Shown one piece after another: positions 25,875-35,664 of a stretch of 64,000 bases of DNA. How positions within the stretch are numbered: the stretch's first letter is position 1; each line of letters opens with the position of its first letter. Location: assembly GCA_964511425.1 (NCBI GenBank), contig CAZEFI010000001.1, forward strand, positions 62,001 through 126,000, in the 5' to 3' direction. A program made the translations under genes and the position numbers. The DNA is from Bin55 sp964511425 (lineage in GTDB: Bacteria; Pseudomonadota; Gammaproteobacteria; Pseudomonadales; Azotimanducaceae). A model generated the notes under the pieces. The model had not been told where the DNA came from and searched no databases. It was given only the letters and a program-made list of their open reading frames with translations.

Positions 25875-27332
25875 ATGCCAACGATTCCGACCATTTTTGA
25901 CATTTCCGAAGCAGGTCGTTTAGCGGGTGGTCAGACTCCTGTGGAAGGTGATCTATCGGGATTGCCTCGAGCATCACTACGAGAGTCTAAACCTGTGTTA
26001 CCCGAAGTATCAGAACTTCAAGCGGTGCGCCACTTCACCAAGCTATCACAGCAAAATTTTTCGATCGATGGAAATTTCTATCCTCTCGGCTCCTGCACGA
26101 TGAAATACAACCCTCGTGGTGCACACCGAGCTGCGTCTCAGCAAGGTTTTCTTAATCGTCATCCATTGACTCCTGCAGTCGCTAGTCAAGGACTGCTAAG
26201 TTGTTTTTGGGATCTTCAAGAAACTCTCAAGACGGTCACAGGAATGGAAGCCGTGTCCTTAGTCCCCATGGCAGGTGCACAAGGCGAGCTAGCGGGTGGT
26301 CTGATGATTCGCGCGTACCACGAAGACTGTGGTGACTTTGAACGAGACGAGATTCTAGTACCCACGGCTGCTCATGGGACTAATCCGGCGACAGCGAGTA
26401 TGTGCGGCTATAAAACACGCGAAATTAATGTTGCCTCGGACGGCGATGTTGATATTGAAGATTTGAAACGCGTTGTCGGTCCACGGACCGCGGGAATAAT
26501 GCTCACTAATCCCTCTACCTGCGCCGTGTTTGAACGACGAATTTTGGAAATTGCTGACATCGTTCATGATGCTGGAGGATTACTTTACTACGACGGTGCT
26601 AATTTGAACGCGATACTAGGTAAAGTATGCCCGGGCGATATGGGTTTCGACGTGCTTCATCTCAACCTACACAAGACTTTCGCGACTCCCCACGGTGGTG
26701 GCGGCCCAGGCGCGGGGCCTGTTGCCGTAAACAGCTTACTTCAACCTTACTTACCAATCCCAATGGTAGGGCGACTGGATGACCAGTACATTTGGCTTGA
26801 TGAGGAATATTTCCCACTGACCATCGGTAAACTTGCGGCTTTCATGGGAAACGCTGGAATCTTGATTCGCGCCCTAGCCTATGCACTTATGCTTGGTCGG
26901 GAAGGCATGGTTCGAGTCGCTGAATTTGCTACGCTCAACGCAAATTATTTAGCAGCAGAACTAGCAAAAGCAGGTTTCCAACTCGCCTACCCTACCCGAC
27001 GGGCGACACATGAGTTCCTTATCACATTGAATAGGGAAGCTAAAGATCTAGGTGTCAAAGCACTGGACTTTGCAAAGAGACTGCTGGACTTCGACATGCA
27101 TGCACCAACCACATATTTTCCGCTACTGGTACCGGAGTGTTTCCTGATCGAGCCCACTGAAACTGAAACAAAAGCTGTACTAGATGAATTCGTCGCTGCG
27201 ATGTGCAAGATTCGCGAAGAAGCACAAGACAACGCGGACTTTGTAAGGCATGCTCCTTACAACCAAGTAGTTCGACGACTCGATGAAGTTCGTGCCGCGC
27301 GTACCCTTGACCTGACTTGGTCTAGAGACTAG
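25875..27332 (+). CDS. gcvPB: Glycine dehydrogenase (decarboxylating) subunit 2
   Basis: The 485-residue C-terminal half of the split P protein, carrying the PLP site: the Schiff-base lysine is in LHLNLHKTFATPHGGGGPGAG. Other blocks are YPLGSCTMKYNPR and GANLNAILGKVCPGDMGFD. It starts 3 bp after gcvPA, so the two are certainly co-expressed. The frame is intact to a TAG stop; no relic of a fused junction is present. Confidence 0.96.
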   Translation: MPTIPTIFDISEAGRLAGGQTPVEGDLSGLPRASLRESKPVLPEVSELQAVRHFTKLSQQNFSIDGNFYPLGSCTMKYNPRGAHRAASQQGFLNRHPLTPAVASQGLLSCFWDLQETLKTVTGMEAVSLVPMAGAQGELAGGLMIRAYHEDCGDFERDEILVPTAAHGTNPATASMCGYKTREINVASDGDVDIEDLKRVVGPRTAGIMLTNPSTCAVFERRILEIADIVHDAGGLLYYDGANLNAILGKVCPGDMGFDVLHLNLHKTFATPHGGGGPGAGPVAVNSLLQPYLPIPMVGRLDDQYIWLDEEYFPLTIGKLAAFMGNAGILIRALAYALMLGREGMVRVAEFATLNANYLAAELAKAGFQLAYPTRRATHEFLITLNREAKDLGVKALDFAKRLLDFDMHAPTTYFPLLVPECFLIEPTETETKAVLDEFVAAMCKIREEAQDNADFVRHAPYNQVVRRLDEVRAARTLDLTWSRD

Positions 27333-27429
27333 GAACTAGTATCAATACCCAGTATCGATCACGAGGCAGAACAACGACGTAGATCGGGGAAGGCTCTTTT
27401 TCGACCAGAACCCTGAGACTTTCCTTACT

Positions 27430-27924
27430 ATGACATCATTAACCTATCGATCCGCGATTGGGATCGTCGTCGCAAACTCGCGAAATCAAGTTTTGTTGGG
27501 TCGTCGTAACGACATGGAAAATCAGTGGCAGTTCCCACAAGGCGGTGTAGACGAAAACGAAGAACCGTACAACGCAGTTTTCCGTGAATTGGAAGAAGAA
27601 ACTGGAATTCGACGAGAAAGTGTGGAGGTTGTTTGCAACACTCGAGATTACTTAAAGTATGATTACCCTCCCAACGTCGTGCGACAGTTGAACGTGAACA
27701 AGACTTGGCAATATGCTGGGCAGCAGGTGCAGTTTTTTCTATTGCGCTTCCATGGTTCGGACGAGAATATCAACGTTCAGAGCGTCCAAAAACCCGAATT
27801 TGACACATGGAAGTGGGTGGAATACTGGGAACCCGTGAAACTCATCGTGGAGTTCAAGCGAGACTTGTACCTTAAAGCTTTAATGGAACTGGAAGCTGGT
27901 TTGCAGTTTGGGGTGCAAAAATAG
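27430..27924 (+). CDS. rppH: RNA pyrophosphohydrolase
   Basis: A 164-residue Nudix hydrolase that removes pyrophosphate from mRNA 5' ends and so triggers RNase E decay. The Nudix box reads GGVDENEEPYNAVFRELEEETGI (positions about 38-60), with the start YRSAIGIVVANSRNQVLLGRR and the RppH block WQFPQGG. It lies directly before ptsP, sharing one base (TAGTG), the conserved pairing in gammaproteobacteria. Confidence 0.95.
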   Translation: MTSLTYRSAIGIVVANSRNQVLLGRRNDMENQWQFPQGGVDENEEPYNAVFRELEEETGIRRESVEVVCNTRDYLKYDYPPNVVRQLNVNKTWQYAGQQVQFFLLRFHGSDENINVQSVQKPEFDTWKWVEYWEPVKLIVEFKRDLYLKALMELEAGLQFGVQK

Positions 27925-30191
27925 TGTACGAGGCGATGGCACGACTTGCTCGCGACATTCTCGCGCAACCTAACTGGAGCAAGGTTGCAGCTATGGCGGT
28001 AGCACGAATCGGCATGAATTTAGGTGTCGATTGTTGTTCTCTGTACGCCTTTGATCGTGCTACCGATTCTTTCCGGTTGATCGCGCACGAGGGTCCATTC
28101 GCCGACCAAGTCCATGAACTTTCCTTTCCCGAAAATACAGGTTTGGTAGGTTTCATTGCCAAGCGCGCAGAACCACTCAATCTCCTAGATGCAACCTCGC
28201 ATCCAGCCTTTGAAAGCAATTCTATCATTGCCGACTCTGAATTTAAGGTGTTCCTGGGTGTCCCGATGGTACACAACCGTCAATGTGTTGGCGTACTTTC
28301 TGTGCGACGAGAAAGTCAGAAGTTCACCGACGATGAAGAAGGTTTTCTGACGTCGCTGGCGACCGCTCTTGCTTCTACCATCGCGCATGCGATTGAATTT
28401 GGTGAAATCGCAGCTACACCCAACTACCATCGGCACCGAATACAGAAGAAGTTTCGAGCAGTACCTAGTTCCCCAGGGTGTCGCATTGGTACTGGTTTTG
28501 TACTCTACGATGACTTGATCCTCGACGATGTTCCAGAACGTGAAACCGAAGAACCAGAACCAGAGTTTCAACGGTTTTTAGTCGCACTCAAAGCGGTGCG
28601 CGAACACAACGAAAAGATATCTCAATCTTTTGACGAAATTGATCCAATGCATCAAGAGATTTTTAATGCGTATCTACACATTCTCGACGACGAAACCATG
28701 GTGGAAGAGGTCAAAGGTGAGATTTTTGAACACGATCAATGGGCTCCTGGCGCAGTCAAACGTGTCTTCGCTCGACACATCGTTAAATTAGAAGACATCG
28801 ACGACCATTACCTCGCAGAACGGGGGGATATGCTACGAGACATTGCGAATCAATTGTTAGAAAAATTACAGAATATTCAAAGTCGAGATCGCAACAATCC
28901 TCCAGCTGAAGCTATATTGATAGCCGAGTATGTCACTGCAACAATGATCGCAGAAGTCGGTCCCGATAACATCATTGGCTTAGTCTCAAAAACTGGTTCG
29001 GCAAATTCGCACACCGCCATATTAGCACGAGCTTTGGGGATTCCAGCCGTAATGGGGGCGATGGATCTCCCGTTATTTGAGGCGGAAGAATCTCCATTAG
29101 CACTTGATGGTTCGAGTGGTGAAATTTACATCAATCCAACCACCGAGACTGTCGAACAATACGAGGATCGAATACAGAAAAGTGTAAGTTTTGATCGCGA
29201 GCTTGAAACGGTGCGTGATTTACCTGCAGAGACGACCGACGGCTATAGAGTTCAAATACAAGTAAACATCGGCATGGTGGAAGAAATTCAACAAGCCCTT
29301 GAGCATGGAGCAGAAGGTGTCGGTTTATTTCGGACCGAAGTTCCCTTTGCTTCCAAAAGACACTTTCCGACCGAAACACAACAACGCGACATTTATCGAC
29401 AGCATATGTTGGCGTTTGAACCAAGACCTGTAACAATGCGGATTCTTGATATCGGTGGCGACAAAGAATTGCCATATTTTCCTATACGAGAAGATAACCC
29501 TTACTTAGGTTGGCGAGGAATTCGCGTTACCCTGGATCATCCCGACATCTTTCTAGTACAAGTACGTGCAATGTTGAAAGCGAGTGATGGTTTACAAAGT
29601 GAATTGCGCATATTGCTACCGATGATTTCCAATCTCGAGGAAATCTCTTTCGCCAAAGACTTGGTTAATCAAGCATACTGCGAAATCGAGGACGAAGGGT
29701 TCAACGTACGTCGTCCACAAATCGGTGCCATGATTGAAGTTCCAGCACTGATTTTTCAGATTCGAACAATTGCTCAACAGGTGGATTTTCTTTCTGTGGG
29801 GTCGAATGACTTAACGCAGTATCTTCTAGCAGCGTCTCGCAACAATTCTAGAGTGGTCGACTTGTATCGCGAGTTTCACCCGTCGGTACTATTCGCTTTA
29901 AATTCTATTGTGAAAGATGCGCATCTAGCGAAAACCACTATCTCCATTTGTGGAGAGATGGCAGGCACAGCGGAAGGAGCGGTATTGTTACTAGCCATGG
30001 GATTCGACTCTTTGTCCATGAATGCGACGCATATACCTCGAGTCAAGTGGTTGATTCGTAATTTAACACGAGCATACTGTCAACGGTTGCTAGACGAAGT
30101 GCTAACAATGGAAGATGCTTCAGACATTGTTGATTTCGTACGAGAAAAGATTCAAGAAGCAGGTTTGAGTAAAGTTCTTCCGAGTTGCTAA
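27924..30191 (+). CDS. ptsP: Phosphoenolpyruvate--protein phosphotransferase PtsP (EI-Ntr)
   Basis: A 755-residue enzyme I of the nitrogen-type PTS, passing phosphate from PEP to NPr. An N-terminal GAF domain (about residues 1-160) is followed by the EI part. The phosphorylated histidine is His363 in GSANSHTAILARALGIP; the PEP-binding region shows GVGLFRTEVPF, the metal-binding VGSNDLTQY and the catalytic cysteine in SICGEMAG. The GTG start overlaps the TAG of rppH. Its partner genes (ptsO, ptsN) are not in the window. Confidence 0.96.
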   Translation: MYEAMARLARDILAQPNWSKVAAMAVARIGMNLGVDCCSLYAFDRATDSFRLIAHEGPFADQVHELSFPENTGLVGFIAKRAEPLNLLDATSHPAFESNSIIADSEFKVFLGVPMVHNRQCVGVLSVRRESQKFTDDEEGFLTSLATALASTIAHAIEFGEIAATPNYHRHRIQKKFRAVPSSPGCRIGTGFVLYDDLILDDVPERETEEPEPEFQRFLVALKAVREHNEKISQSFDEIDPMHQEIFNAYLHILDDETMVEEVKGEIFEHDQWAPGAVKRVFARHIVKLEDIDDHYLAERGDMLRDIANQLLEKLQNIQSRDRNNPPAEAILIAEYVTATMIAEVGPDNIIGLVSKTGSANSHTAILARALGIPAVMGAMDLPLFEAEESPLALDGSSGEIYINPTTETVEQYEDRIQKSVSFDRELETVRDLPAETTDGYRVQIQVNIGMVEEIQQALEHGAEGVGLFRTEVPFASKRHFPTETQQRDIYRQHMLAFEPRPVTMRILDIGGDKELPYFPIREDNPYLGWRGIRVTLDHPDIFLVQVRAMLKASDGLQSELRILLPMISNLEEISFAKDLVNQAYCEIEDEGFNVRRPQIGAMIEVPALIFQIRTIAQQVDFLSVGSNDLTQYLLAASRNNSRVVDLYREFHPSVLFALNSIVKDAHLAKTTISICGEMAGTAEGAVLLLAMGFDSLSMNATHIPRVKWLIRNLTRAYCQRLLDEVLTMEDASDIVDFVREKIQEAGLSKVLPSC

Positions 30192-30193
30192 CT

Positions 30194-30901
30194 CTATTGA
30201 CGAACAAAATCTATTGTTTGGGTGGTCAGTGGTCCAACTACCGCGTTCGGCCCATACTGCTGTTCACACACACTCATCAAATCGGTCCCGATAACCAAAG
30301 TAGTGCTTGCGCGTGTTCCGTAATCACGTCCTACGATGAAACAATCATCGGGGTGTTGCGATTGCCTTGGTCCAAGCATTGCAAGAAGCGCACGAGCGTC
30401 GTGCTTGTTCGTTAAACGCTTGAGTTCTTGTATTCCATTATTCGCTCTCGGTGCGTAGCTTTTCAAACCGGCGTTTGTAATACCGTGTAAACCGGGATCA
30501 AGTGCTTCCACCAAAATGTCGTGATTGTTCCAATAAACCAGATCGATTCCGTCGTACACTATTAAATTACAGCCCCGATAGTCAGACGGATCGATTGCCT
30601 GTACGAAATCCAATGATGTCGAGTCCGCGATAAGAAACTTTCGAACCAAATCGCCACGCGAGCGGTAGCGAGAAGATGGTTCACACGTCAAGGACCAATT
30701 CGTGACCGCGGCCATTCTACCGATACGCGAAACTCCCATCCAAGTACCCTTTTCCTGTAAATCTCGACCAGCGAAAATCTCAGGATGGTCAGTCCAAAAA
30801 TGTGCTTTCCTAGTAGGACGCACAAAATATTCATCTCTATTCGCCGCAACAATCAGTGGGAAATTTGGTTCAACATGGTAAGCTAAGAGAATTAGACACA
30901 T
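30194..30901 (-). CDS. NRDE family protein (TANGO2-like)
   Basis: A 235-residue protein named after its NRDE motif (AANRDEYFVRP). It begins MCLILLAYHV with Cys2, which suggests an Ntn-hydrolase-like fold. The block KGTWMGVSRIGRMAAVTNW is typical. The eukaryotic relative TANGO2 is linked to heme or lipid handling, but the biochemical role in bacteria is not settled. The gene is convergent with ptsP (2 bp gap) and divergent from lgt. Confidence 0.85.
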   Translation of the reverse strand: MCLILLAYHVEPNFPLIVAANRDEYFVRPTRKAHFWTDHPEIFAGRDLQEKGTWMGVSRIGRMAAVTNWSLTCEPSSRYRSRGDLVRKFLIADSTSLDFVQAIDPSDYRGCNLIVYDGIDLVYWNNHDILVEALDPGLHGITNAGLKSYAPRANNGIQELKRLTNKHDARALLAMLGPRQSQHPDDCFIVGRDYGTRASTTLVIGTDLMSVCEQQYGPNAVVGPLTTQTIDFVRQ

Positions 30902-31059
30902 CAGCTACGCTCGGTGGTACTCTGGCATAGCCCTAGGCAATCCTGAGTGAGGAAAGATACAACTGCCCATCACAATTAAAATGCTTTTGCGTTCAATATG
31001 AAAAACTTCATCGTGTGCTTGTCATCGGTACACCACAGACGACCCTGTTGTGCGACGAA

Positions 31060-31893
31060 ATGAACTATCCCGACATTGATCCCATAATCTTTTCTATCGG
31101 ACCGCTTTCGTTTCGGTGGTACGGTCTTATGTACGTTGTGGCTTTTACGGTATGCTATTGGTTAGGTCGAAAGCGTTTAGCAACTCATTCTAACTTTACT
31201 GTCAAACAATGGAACGACTTACTTTTTTGGGCTATTCTGGGGACTCTACTTGGTGGTCGACTTGGCTATGTGTTGTTCTACGGATTTGACCGTTTTGTAT
31301 CTGACCCACTTTGGGCTGTGCGGGTCTGGGAAGGCGGTATGGCATTTCATGGCGGCCTTCTCGGTGTTGCAGGCGCGATAGCGTTATGGTGTAAATTTAA
31401 TAAAACAACCTTTTTTGAAGTTACTGACTTTGCCGTGCCTTTGGTACCGATAGGAATAGGGATCGGCAGGCTGGGAAATTTCGCAAATACCGAACTGCCT
31501 GGTCGCGTCACCGAGAGCTTTCTAGGCGTTCATTTCCCGTGTGATGCGGTGATTAATCTAAATCCGACTTGTGTAGGTGAGTACGAAGAATTCACGCGCC
31601 ATATCTCAAGCTTGTACCAAGCTTTTATCACCGGTGTCGTTGTGTTTGGCTTGCTTTGGTGGTTTTCGACGAAACCTCGAGAACGAGGTATCGTGAGTGG
31701 CTTGTTTATCCTTCTCTACGGTATCGGTCGATGCTTTACAGAGTTCTTTCGCGAGCCTGACGTTGAACTAGGATTTATCCTGGGTAATTGGCTGACCATG
31801 GGTCAACTGCTGTCAATTCCGATGATACTGGTTGGTGGTATACTTCTAATCCCAACTGTCAATCGGTATTTAGCAGACCGCACGAAAGCATGA
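31060..31893 (+). CDS. lgt: Prolipoprotein diacylglyceryl transferase
   Basis: A 277-residue inner-membrane enzyme attaching diacylglycerol to the lipobox cysteine of lipoprotein precursors. It has about seven spans. The family block EGGMAFHGGLLGVAGAIA and the Lgt signature GRLGNFANTELPGR are present. The true start is the ATG at 31060 (MNYPDIDPIIFSIGP); the frame is open slightly upstream. The stop overlaps thyA as ATGA. The subtilase lipoprotein at 43.4 kb would be one of its substrates. Confidence 0.95.
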   Translation: MNYPDIDPIIFSIGPLSFRWYGLMYVVAFTVCYWLGRKRLATHSNFTVKQWNDLLFWAILGTLLGGRLGYVLFYGFDRFVSDPLWAVRVWEGGMAFHGGLLGVAGAIALWCKFNKTTFFEVTDFAVPLVPIGIGIGRLGNFANTELPGRVTESFLGVHFPCDAVINLNPTCVGEYEEFTRHISSLYQAFITGVVVFGLLWWFSTKPRERGIVSGLFILLYGIGRCFTEFFREPDVELGFILGNWLTMGQLLSIPMILVGGILLIPTVNRYLADRTKA

Positions 31894-32684
31894 AACAGTA
31901 CCTCGAGTTGCTTCATAGAATCGTCGATGAAGGCGTACCCAAAGAGGATCGAACAGGTACGGGGACACTGTCTATTTTTGGACACCAGTTTCGGGTTGAT
32001 TTAAGCGATGGATTCCCACTAGTAACAACGAAGAAGATGTTTGTACGGGGTATCGTACATGAATTACTCTGGCTTCTGTCCGGATCTTCAAACATCCGGT
32101 ATCTCCAAGAAAACGATGTCCGCATTTGGGATGAATGGGCTGACGAGAATGGTGACCTAGGTCCGGTTTATGGATACCAGTGGCGATCTTGGCCATGTGC
32201 GAACGGGGAATTTATTGATCAAATTTCGCGTGTGGTCGAATCTATTCGAACTGAACCGTCTTCGCGTCGCCACTTAGTCTCCGCTTGGAATGTTGAGTTC
32301 ATCGACCAGATGGCACTACCACCTTGCCACACTTTTTTTCAGTTCTACGTAGCGAATAACAAGTTGTCTTGCCAGTTATATCAACGCAGTGCTGATGCCT
32401 TTTTAGGTGTCCCTTTCAACATCGCGAGTTATTCTCTATTGACTCACATGATGGCTCAAGTAACCGATTTAGAGCCAGGCGAATTCATTCACACCTTTGG
32501 TGACGCACATTTGTATGTAAATCATTTGGAACAAACTAAAGCACAACTCGAACGTGAACCGCTCAAACTACCGAAACTCGAGCTCGATCCAACAGTTCGC
32601 GACTTGTTTGCATTCCGGTACGATGATATAAGAATAGTAGACTATGTCAGCCACGGTGTGTTAAAAGCCGACATTTCAGTATAG
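31890..32684 (+). CDS. thyA: Thymidylate synthase
   Basis: A 264-residue ThyA converting dUMP to dTMP with 5,10-methylene-THF, the same length as the E. coli enzyme. DRTGTGTLSIFGHQF, the catalytic cysteine in LPPCHTFFQFYV, and HTFGDAHLYVNH are all present. The ATG at 31890 overlaps the lgt stop. The conserved lgt-thyA pair is followed, after a gap of about 260 bp, by folA, which regenerates the folate thyA consumes. Confidence 0.97.
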   Translation: MKQYLELLHRIVDEGVPKEDRTGTGTLSIFGHQFRVDLSDGFPLVTTKKMFVRGIVHELLWLLSGSSNIRYLQENDVRIWDEWADENGDLGPVYGYQWRSWPCANGEFIDQISRVVESIRTEPSSRRHLVSAWNVEFIDQMALPPCHTFFQFYVANNKLSCQLYQRSADAFLGVPFNIASYSLLTHMMAQVTDLEPGEFIHTFGDAHLYVNHLEQTKAQLEREPLKLPKLELDPTVRDLFAFRYDDIRIVDYVSHGVLKADISV

Positions 32685-32945
32685 GAAGGATTAAAAAAGA
32701 CTTGATGCCAGCTCTATGGTGCCTGAATGAGAATTGAATCTTGTCCTTCATATCCCTACATGCGCGATAGCCTTCATGTAAACTTGCCAAAGCTTGATTG
32801 CACTAACTAAGACCTGGTTTGCAAATTTCACCTATCTATTGGAGTCCTTTTTCTCGTTATCGACAGGTACGGCAATTAATGTTGCTTCGTAGGTCGTCGC
32901 TGTTATCCTCGACCTCAACGGGGCCCGAATGATTGTGCTTGAAAC

Positions 32946-33449
32946 GTGAAAATTTCTCTCATATGGGCAATGTCCCGCAACCGGGTAATTGGGCGTGATA
33001 ATCAATTACCTTGGCAGTTGCCCGACGAACTACAACACTTCAAAGAATGTACGTTGGGTAAAGCAGTAATAATGGGCCGCAGAACCTTTGAATCACTACC
33101 CTTCCCCCTCCGAGACCGATTAAACATCGTACTGACGCGCAAGAAAGATCGTTTCGAAAGTGTGATCGTTGTCAATTCACTAGACAAAGCTTTGTGGCAA
33201 GCCAAACAACATTGCCATGCGAACAAATCTGACGAATGTTTCGTTATAGGAGGTGCGAAAGTCTATGAAGAAGCGTTACCTCGAGCTGATCGATTGTACG
33301 CGACGACGATAAATGCTGACATTTCTGGTGATGTCTATTTTCCGAAGTACGACGAAAGTCGTTGGCTCCTCGTCTCAGAAACACATCATCCACAAGACTC
33401 GAAGCACGTTTTTTCCTATACCATTAGACGATACGACCGAGTTACCTAA
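32946..33449 (+). CDS. folA: Dihydrofolate reductase
   Basis: A 167-residue NADPH-dependent reductase of dihydrofolate. The opening ISLIWAMSRNRVIGRDNQLPWQLPDEL carries the family start with the substrate-binding acidic residue, then MGRRTFESL and FVIGGAKVYEEAL. The start is GTG. It is convergent with dapD, and the stop codons overlap by 4 bp. The 260 bp upstream of it hold nothing recognisable. Confidence 0.95.
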   Translation: MKISLIWAMSRNRVIGRDNQLPWQLPDELQHFKECTLGKAVIMGRRTFESLPFPLRDRLNIVLTRKKDRFESVIVVNSLDKALWQAKQHCHANKSDECFVIGGAKVYEEALPRADRLYATTINADISGDVYFPKYDESRWLLVSETHHPQDSKHVFSYTIRRYDRVT

Positions 33450-34285
33450 TCGCGTAATAACTCATTGATCGAAGTTTTCGCTCGGGTCTGAGAATCGACT
33501 TTCTTAATGATGACCGCACAGTACAGGTTAGGACTCAAGGCCGAAGGTTCTATATTCTTCGTAGGGAGAGTACCTGGTACAACTACGGAATAGGCCGGAA
33601 CACGACCGCGTAGGATATCACCAGATTGAACGTCGTAAATCTTCGTCGATGCTCCAATGAAAACTCCCATGGAAATTACCGCGCCTTCTTCGACAATAAC
33701 ACCTTCAACGACCTCAGAACGTGCACCGATAAAGCAGTTGTCTTCAATTATCACGGGATTAGCTTGAAGCGGTTCAAGTACTCCACCGATGCCTGTTCCC
33801 CCTGAAATGTGACAGTTCTTCCCTATTTGAGCGCAAGATCCAACGGTTGCCCAAGTGTCAATCATTGAACCACTACCTATGTGGGCACCGACGTTAACAA
33901 AACATGGCATGAGTACTACATTCTCAGCCACATACGCTGAGTGGCGCACAAATGTACCAGGAACTGCTCGAAAACCACGCGCACGAAACTCATCCGAACT
34001 CCATTCAGCAAACTTTGAGGGTACTTTGTCCCACCAAGCTAGTGCGTCGTCATGTGTCGCGACCCGAGAATGCGGATTGAGCGCAAAGCTGAGTAGAACA
34101 GCTTTCTTTATCCATTGATGAACAACCCATTGACCGTTGAGCTTCTCTGCGACCCTCAACGATCCATTGTCGAGGGCTTTAAGTGTTTCTTCCACCGAAG
34201 TTCGAAGGGGGCCCACGGTAGTTGAAGAATAGGATTCCCGTTCATCCCATGCTCGATTTATTATGTCTTCGTGATTCAATCTCAT
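33446..34285 (-). CDS. dapD: Tetrahydrodipicolinate N-succinyltransferase
   Basis: A 279-residue acyltransferase of the lysine/diaminopimelate pathway. The N-terminal half is helical (SVEETLKALDNGSLRVAEK); the C-terminal half is a left-handed beta helix of hexapeptide repeats: INVGAHIGSGS-type turns, CHISGGTGIGGVLEP, and IEDNCFIGARSEVVEGVIV. The length is standard. It is a stand-alone gene on the minus strand, convergent with folA. Confidence 0.96.
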   Translation of the reverse strand: MRLNHEDIINRAWDERESYSSTTVGPLRTSVEETLKALDNGSLRVAEKLNGQWVVHQWIKKAVLLSFALNPHSRVATHDDALAWWDKVPSKFAEWSSDEFRARGFRAVPGTFVRHSAYVAENVVLMPCFVNVGAHIGSGSMIDTWATVGSCAQIGKNCHISGGTGIGGVLEPLQANPVIIEDNCFIGARSEVVEGVIVEEGAVISMGVFIGASTKIYDVQSGDILRGRVPAYSVVVPGTLPTKNIEPSALSPNLYCAVIIKKVDSQTRAKTSINELLRD

Positions 34286-34473
34286 TTACCCATAGATACT
34301 TTAATTTGGAAATTATGTGGGTTTCGAAAATTCCGCAGTTTTATAGATTTTCATGGGGCTCAACGATTTCAAACGCAACCGTAAGCCGTTCGAAGTGAAT
34401 ACTCAGCATGCGCTCGAAACAAGAACACGTCACTGAAATCCTTAATCATTGATCTCTAGAATAAGAAAGCGTG

Positions 34474-35664
34474 ATGATTGTCAAACCGAGAATCCGTGGC
34501 TTTATATGTACCACTGCACATCCTACTGGATGTGCTCATAATGTGCAAGACCAAGTCAACTACGTTCGAACAAGACCGCGAGTATCAGGTTCGTCCAATG
34601 CTTTGATAATCGGTTGTTCTGCAGGTTATGGTTTAGCTTCGCGAATATCTGCAGCTTTCGGCTGCGGAGCAAACACCATCGGCGTGTCGTACGAAAAAGA
34701 ACCTACGGAAAGAAGAACTGGTTCTGCTGGGTGGTATAACAACTTTGCATTTGATCAGCTCGCAAGTTCTGCAAATTTGTTCGCTCATACCGTCAACGAT
34801 GACGCATTTGCCGATCTCACCAAAGCTCATGTTATCGACGTGGTACGAAACAAGTTAAAGTCGATTGACCTCTTAGTTTATAGTCTCGCGGCACCCATAC
34901 GGACACATCCAATATCCGGTGAAGTATTTCGTTCCTCAATCAAACCCATCGGACAGGCTATGCGTTCTCGTACCCTAAAGCTCGACGTACTTTCAGGAAA
35001 CTGCGATGTAACACAGATCGACATTGAAGAAGCCACAGATGAAGAAATTCGAGCGACGACGGCGGTCATGGGCGGTGAAGATTGGGAGTTTTGGATTGAA
35101 GCTCTTTCAGAAGCTGGTGTATTAGCCGAGAATTTTCGAACCGTTGCGTACACCTACTTGGGGAACGAACTCACAAGGCCGATTTATCGAGGTGGAACCA
35201 TCGGAAAAGCAAAAGAGCATCTCGACGAAACTTGCCAGCGGCTCAACCATCGATTTGGTACCTTCGGTGTAGAAGCGTACGTAGCAGTTCTCAAGGCTGT
35301 AGTAACACAAGCAAGCACTGCGATACCGGTAGTCCCGCTGTATTTTTCTATCTTGTTTCGAGAAATGAAAGCAAAAGGCATACACGAAGACTGTATTGAA
35401 CACATTTATCGGCTCTTCCATGAACAACTATATCAGGAATCGCGTCGAATAGATGACTCTGGACGTATTCGGATGGACAACTACGAACTCGACAAAGACG
35501 TGCAGAATCGTGTTGCAAAGAGCTGGGAACGGATCAATTCCGAAAATGTCCACGAGCTAGCTGACGTCAGTGGATTTCAAGCAGATTTCTTAAGACTCTT
35601 CGGTTTTGGCCACCCTGAAGTCGATTACGGCTTAGAGGTCAATCCAGTCCTGTTTCCGAGATGA
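34474..35664 (+). CDS. fabV: trans-2-enoyl-CoA/ACP reductase FabV
   Basis: A 396-residue NADH-dependent enoyl reductase of fatty-acid synthesis. It begins MIVKPRIRGFICTTAHPTGC, diagnostic of FabV. The NAD fold is LIIGCSAGYGLASRI. The catalytic tyrosine-lysine pair fits Y-x8-K in YRGGTIGKAK. A GTG directly before the ATG could extend it by one residue; the ATG fits the family better. FabV-type reductases are triclosan-tolerant in known cases. The gene overlaps hemE by 4 bp. Confidence 0.96.
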   Translation: MIVKPRIRGFICTTAHPTGCAHNVQDQVNYVRTRPRVSGSSNALIIGCSAGYGLASRISAAFGCGANTIGVSYEKEPTERRTGSAGWYNNFAFDQLASSANLFAHTVNDDAFADLTKAHVIDVVRNKLKSIDLLVYSLAAPIRTHPISGEVFRSSIKPIGQAMRSRTLKLDVLSGNCDVTQIDIEEATDEEIRATTAVMGGEDWEFWIEALSEAGVLAENFRTVAYTYLGNELTRPIYRGGTIGKAKEHLDETCQRLNHRFGTFGVEAYVAVLKAVVTQASTAIPVVPLYFSILFREMKAKGIHEDCIEHIYRLFHEQLYQESRRIDDSGRIRMDNYELDKDVQNRVAKSWERINSENVHELADVSGFQADFLRLFGFGHPEVDYGLEVNPVLFPR

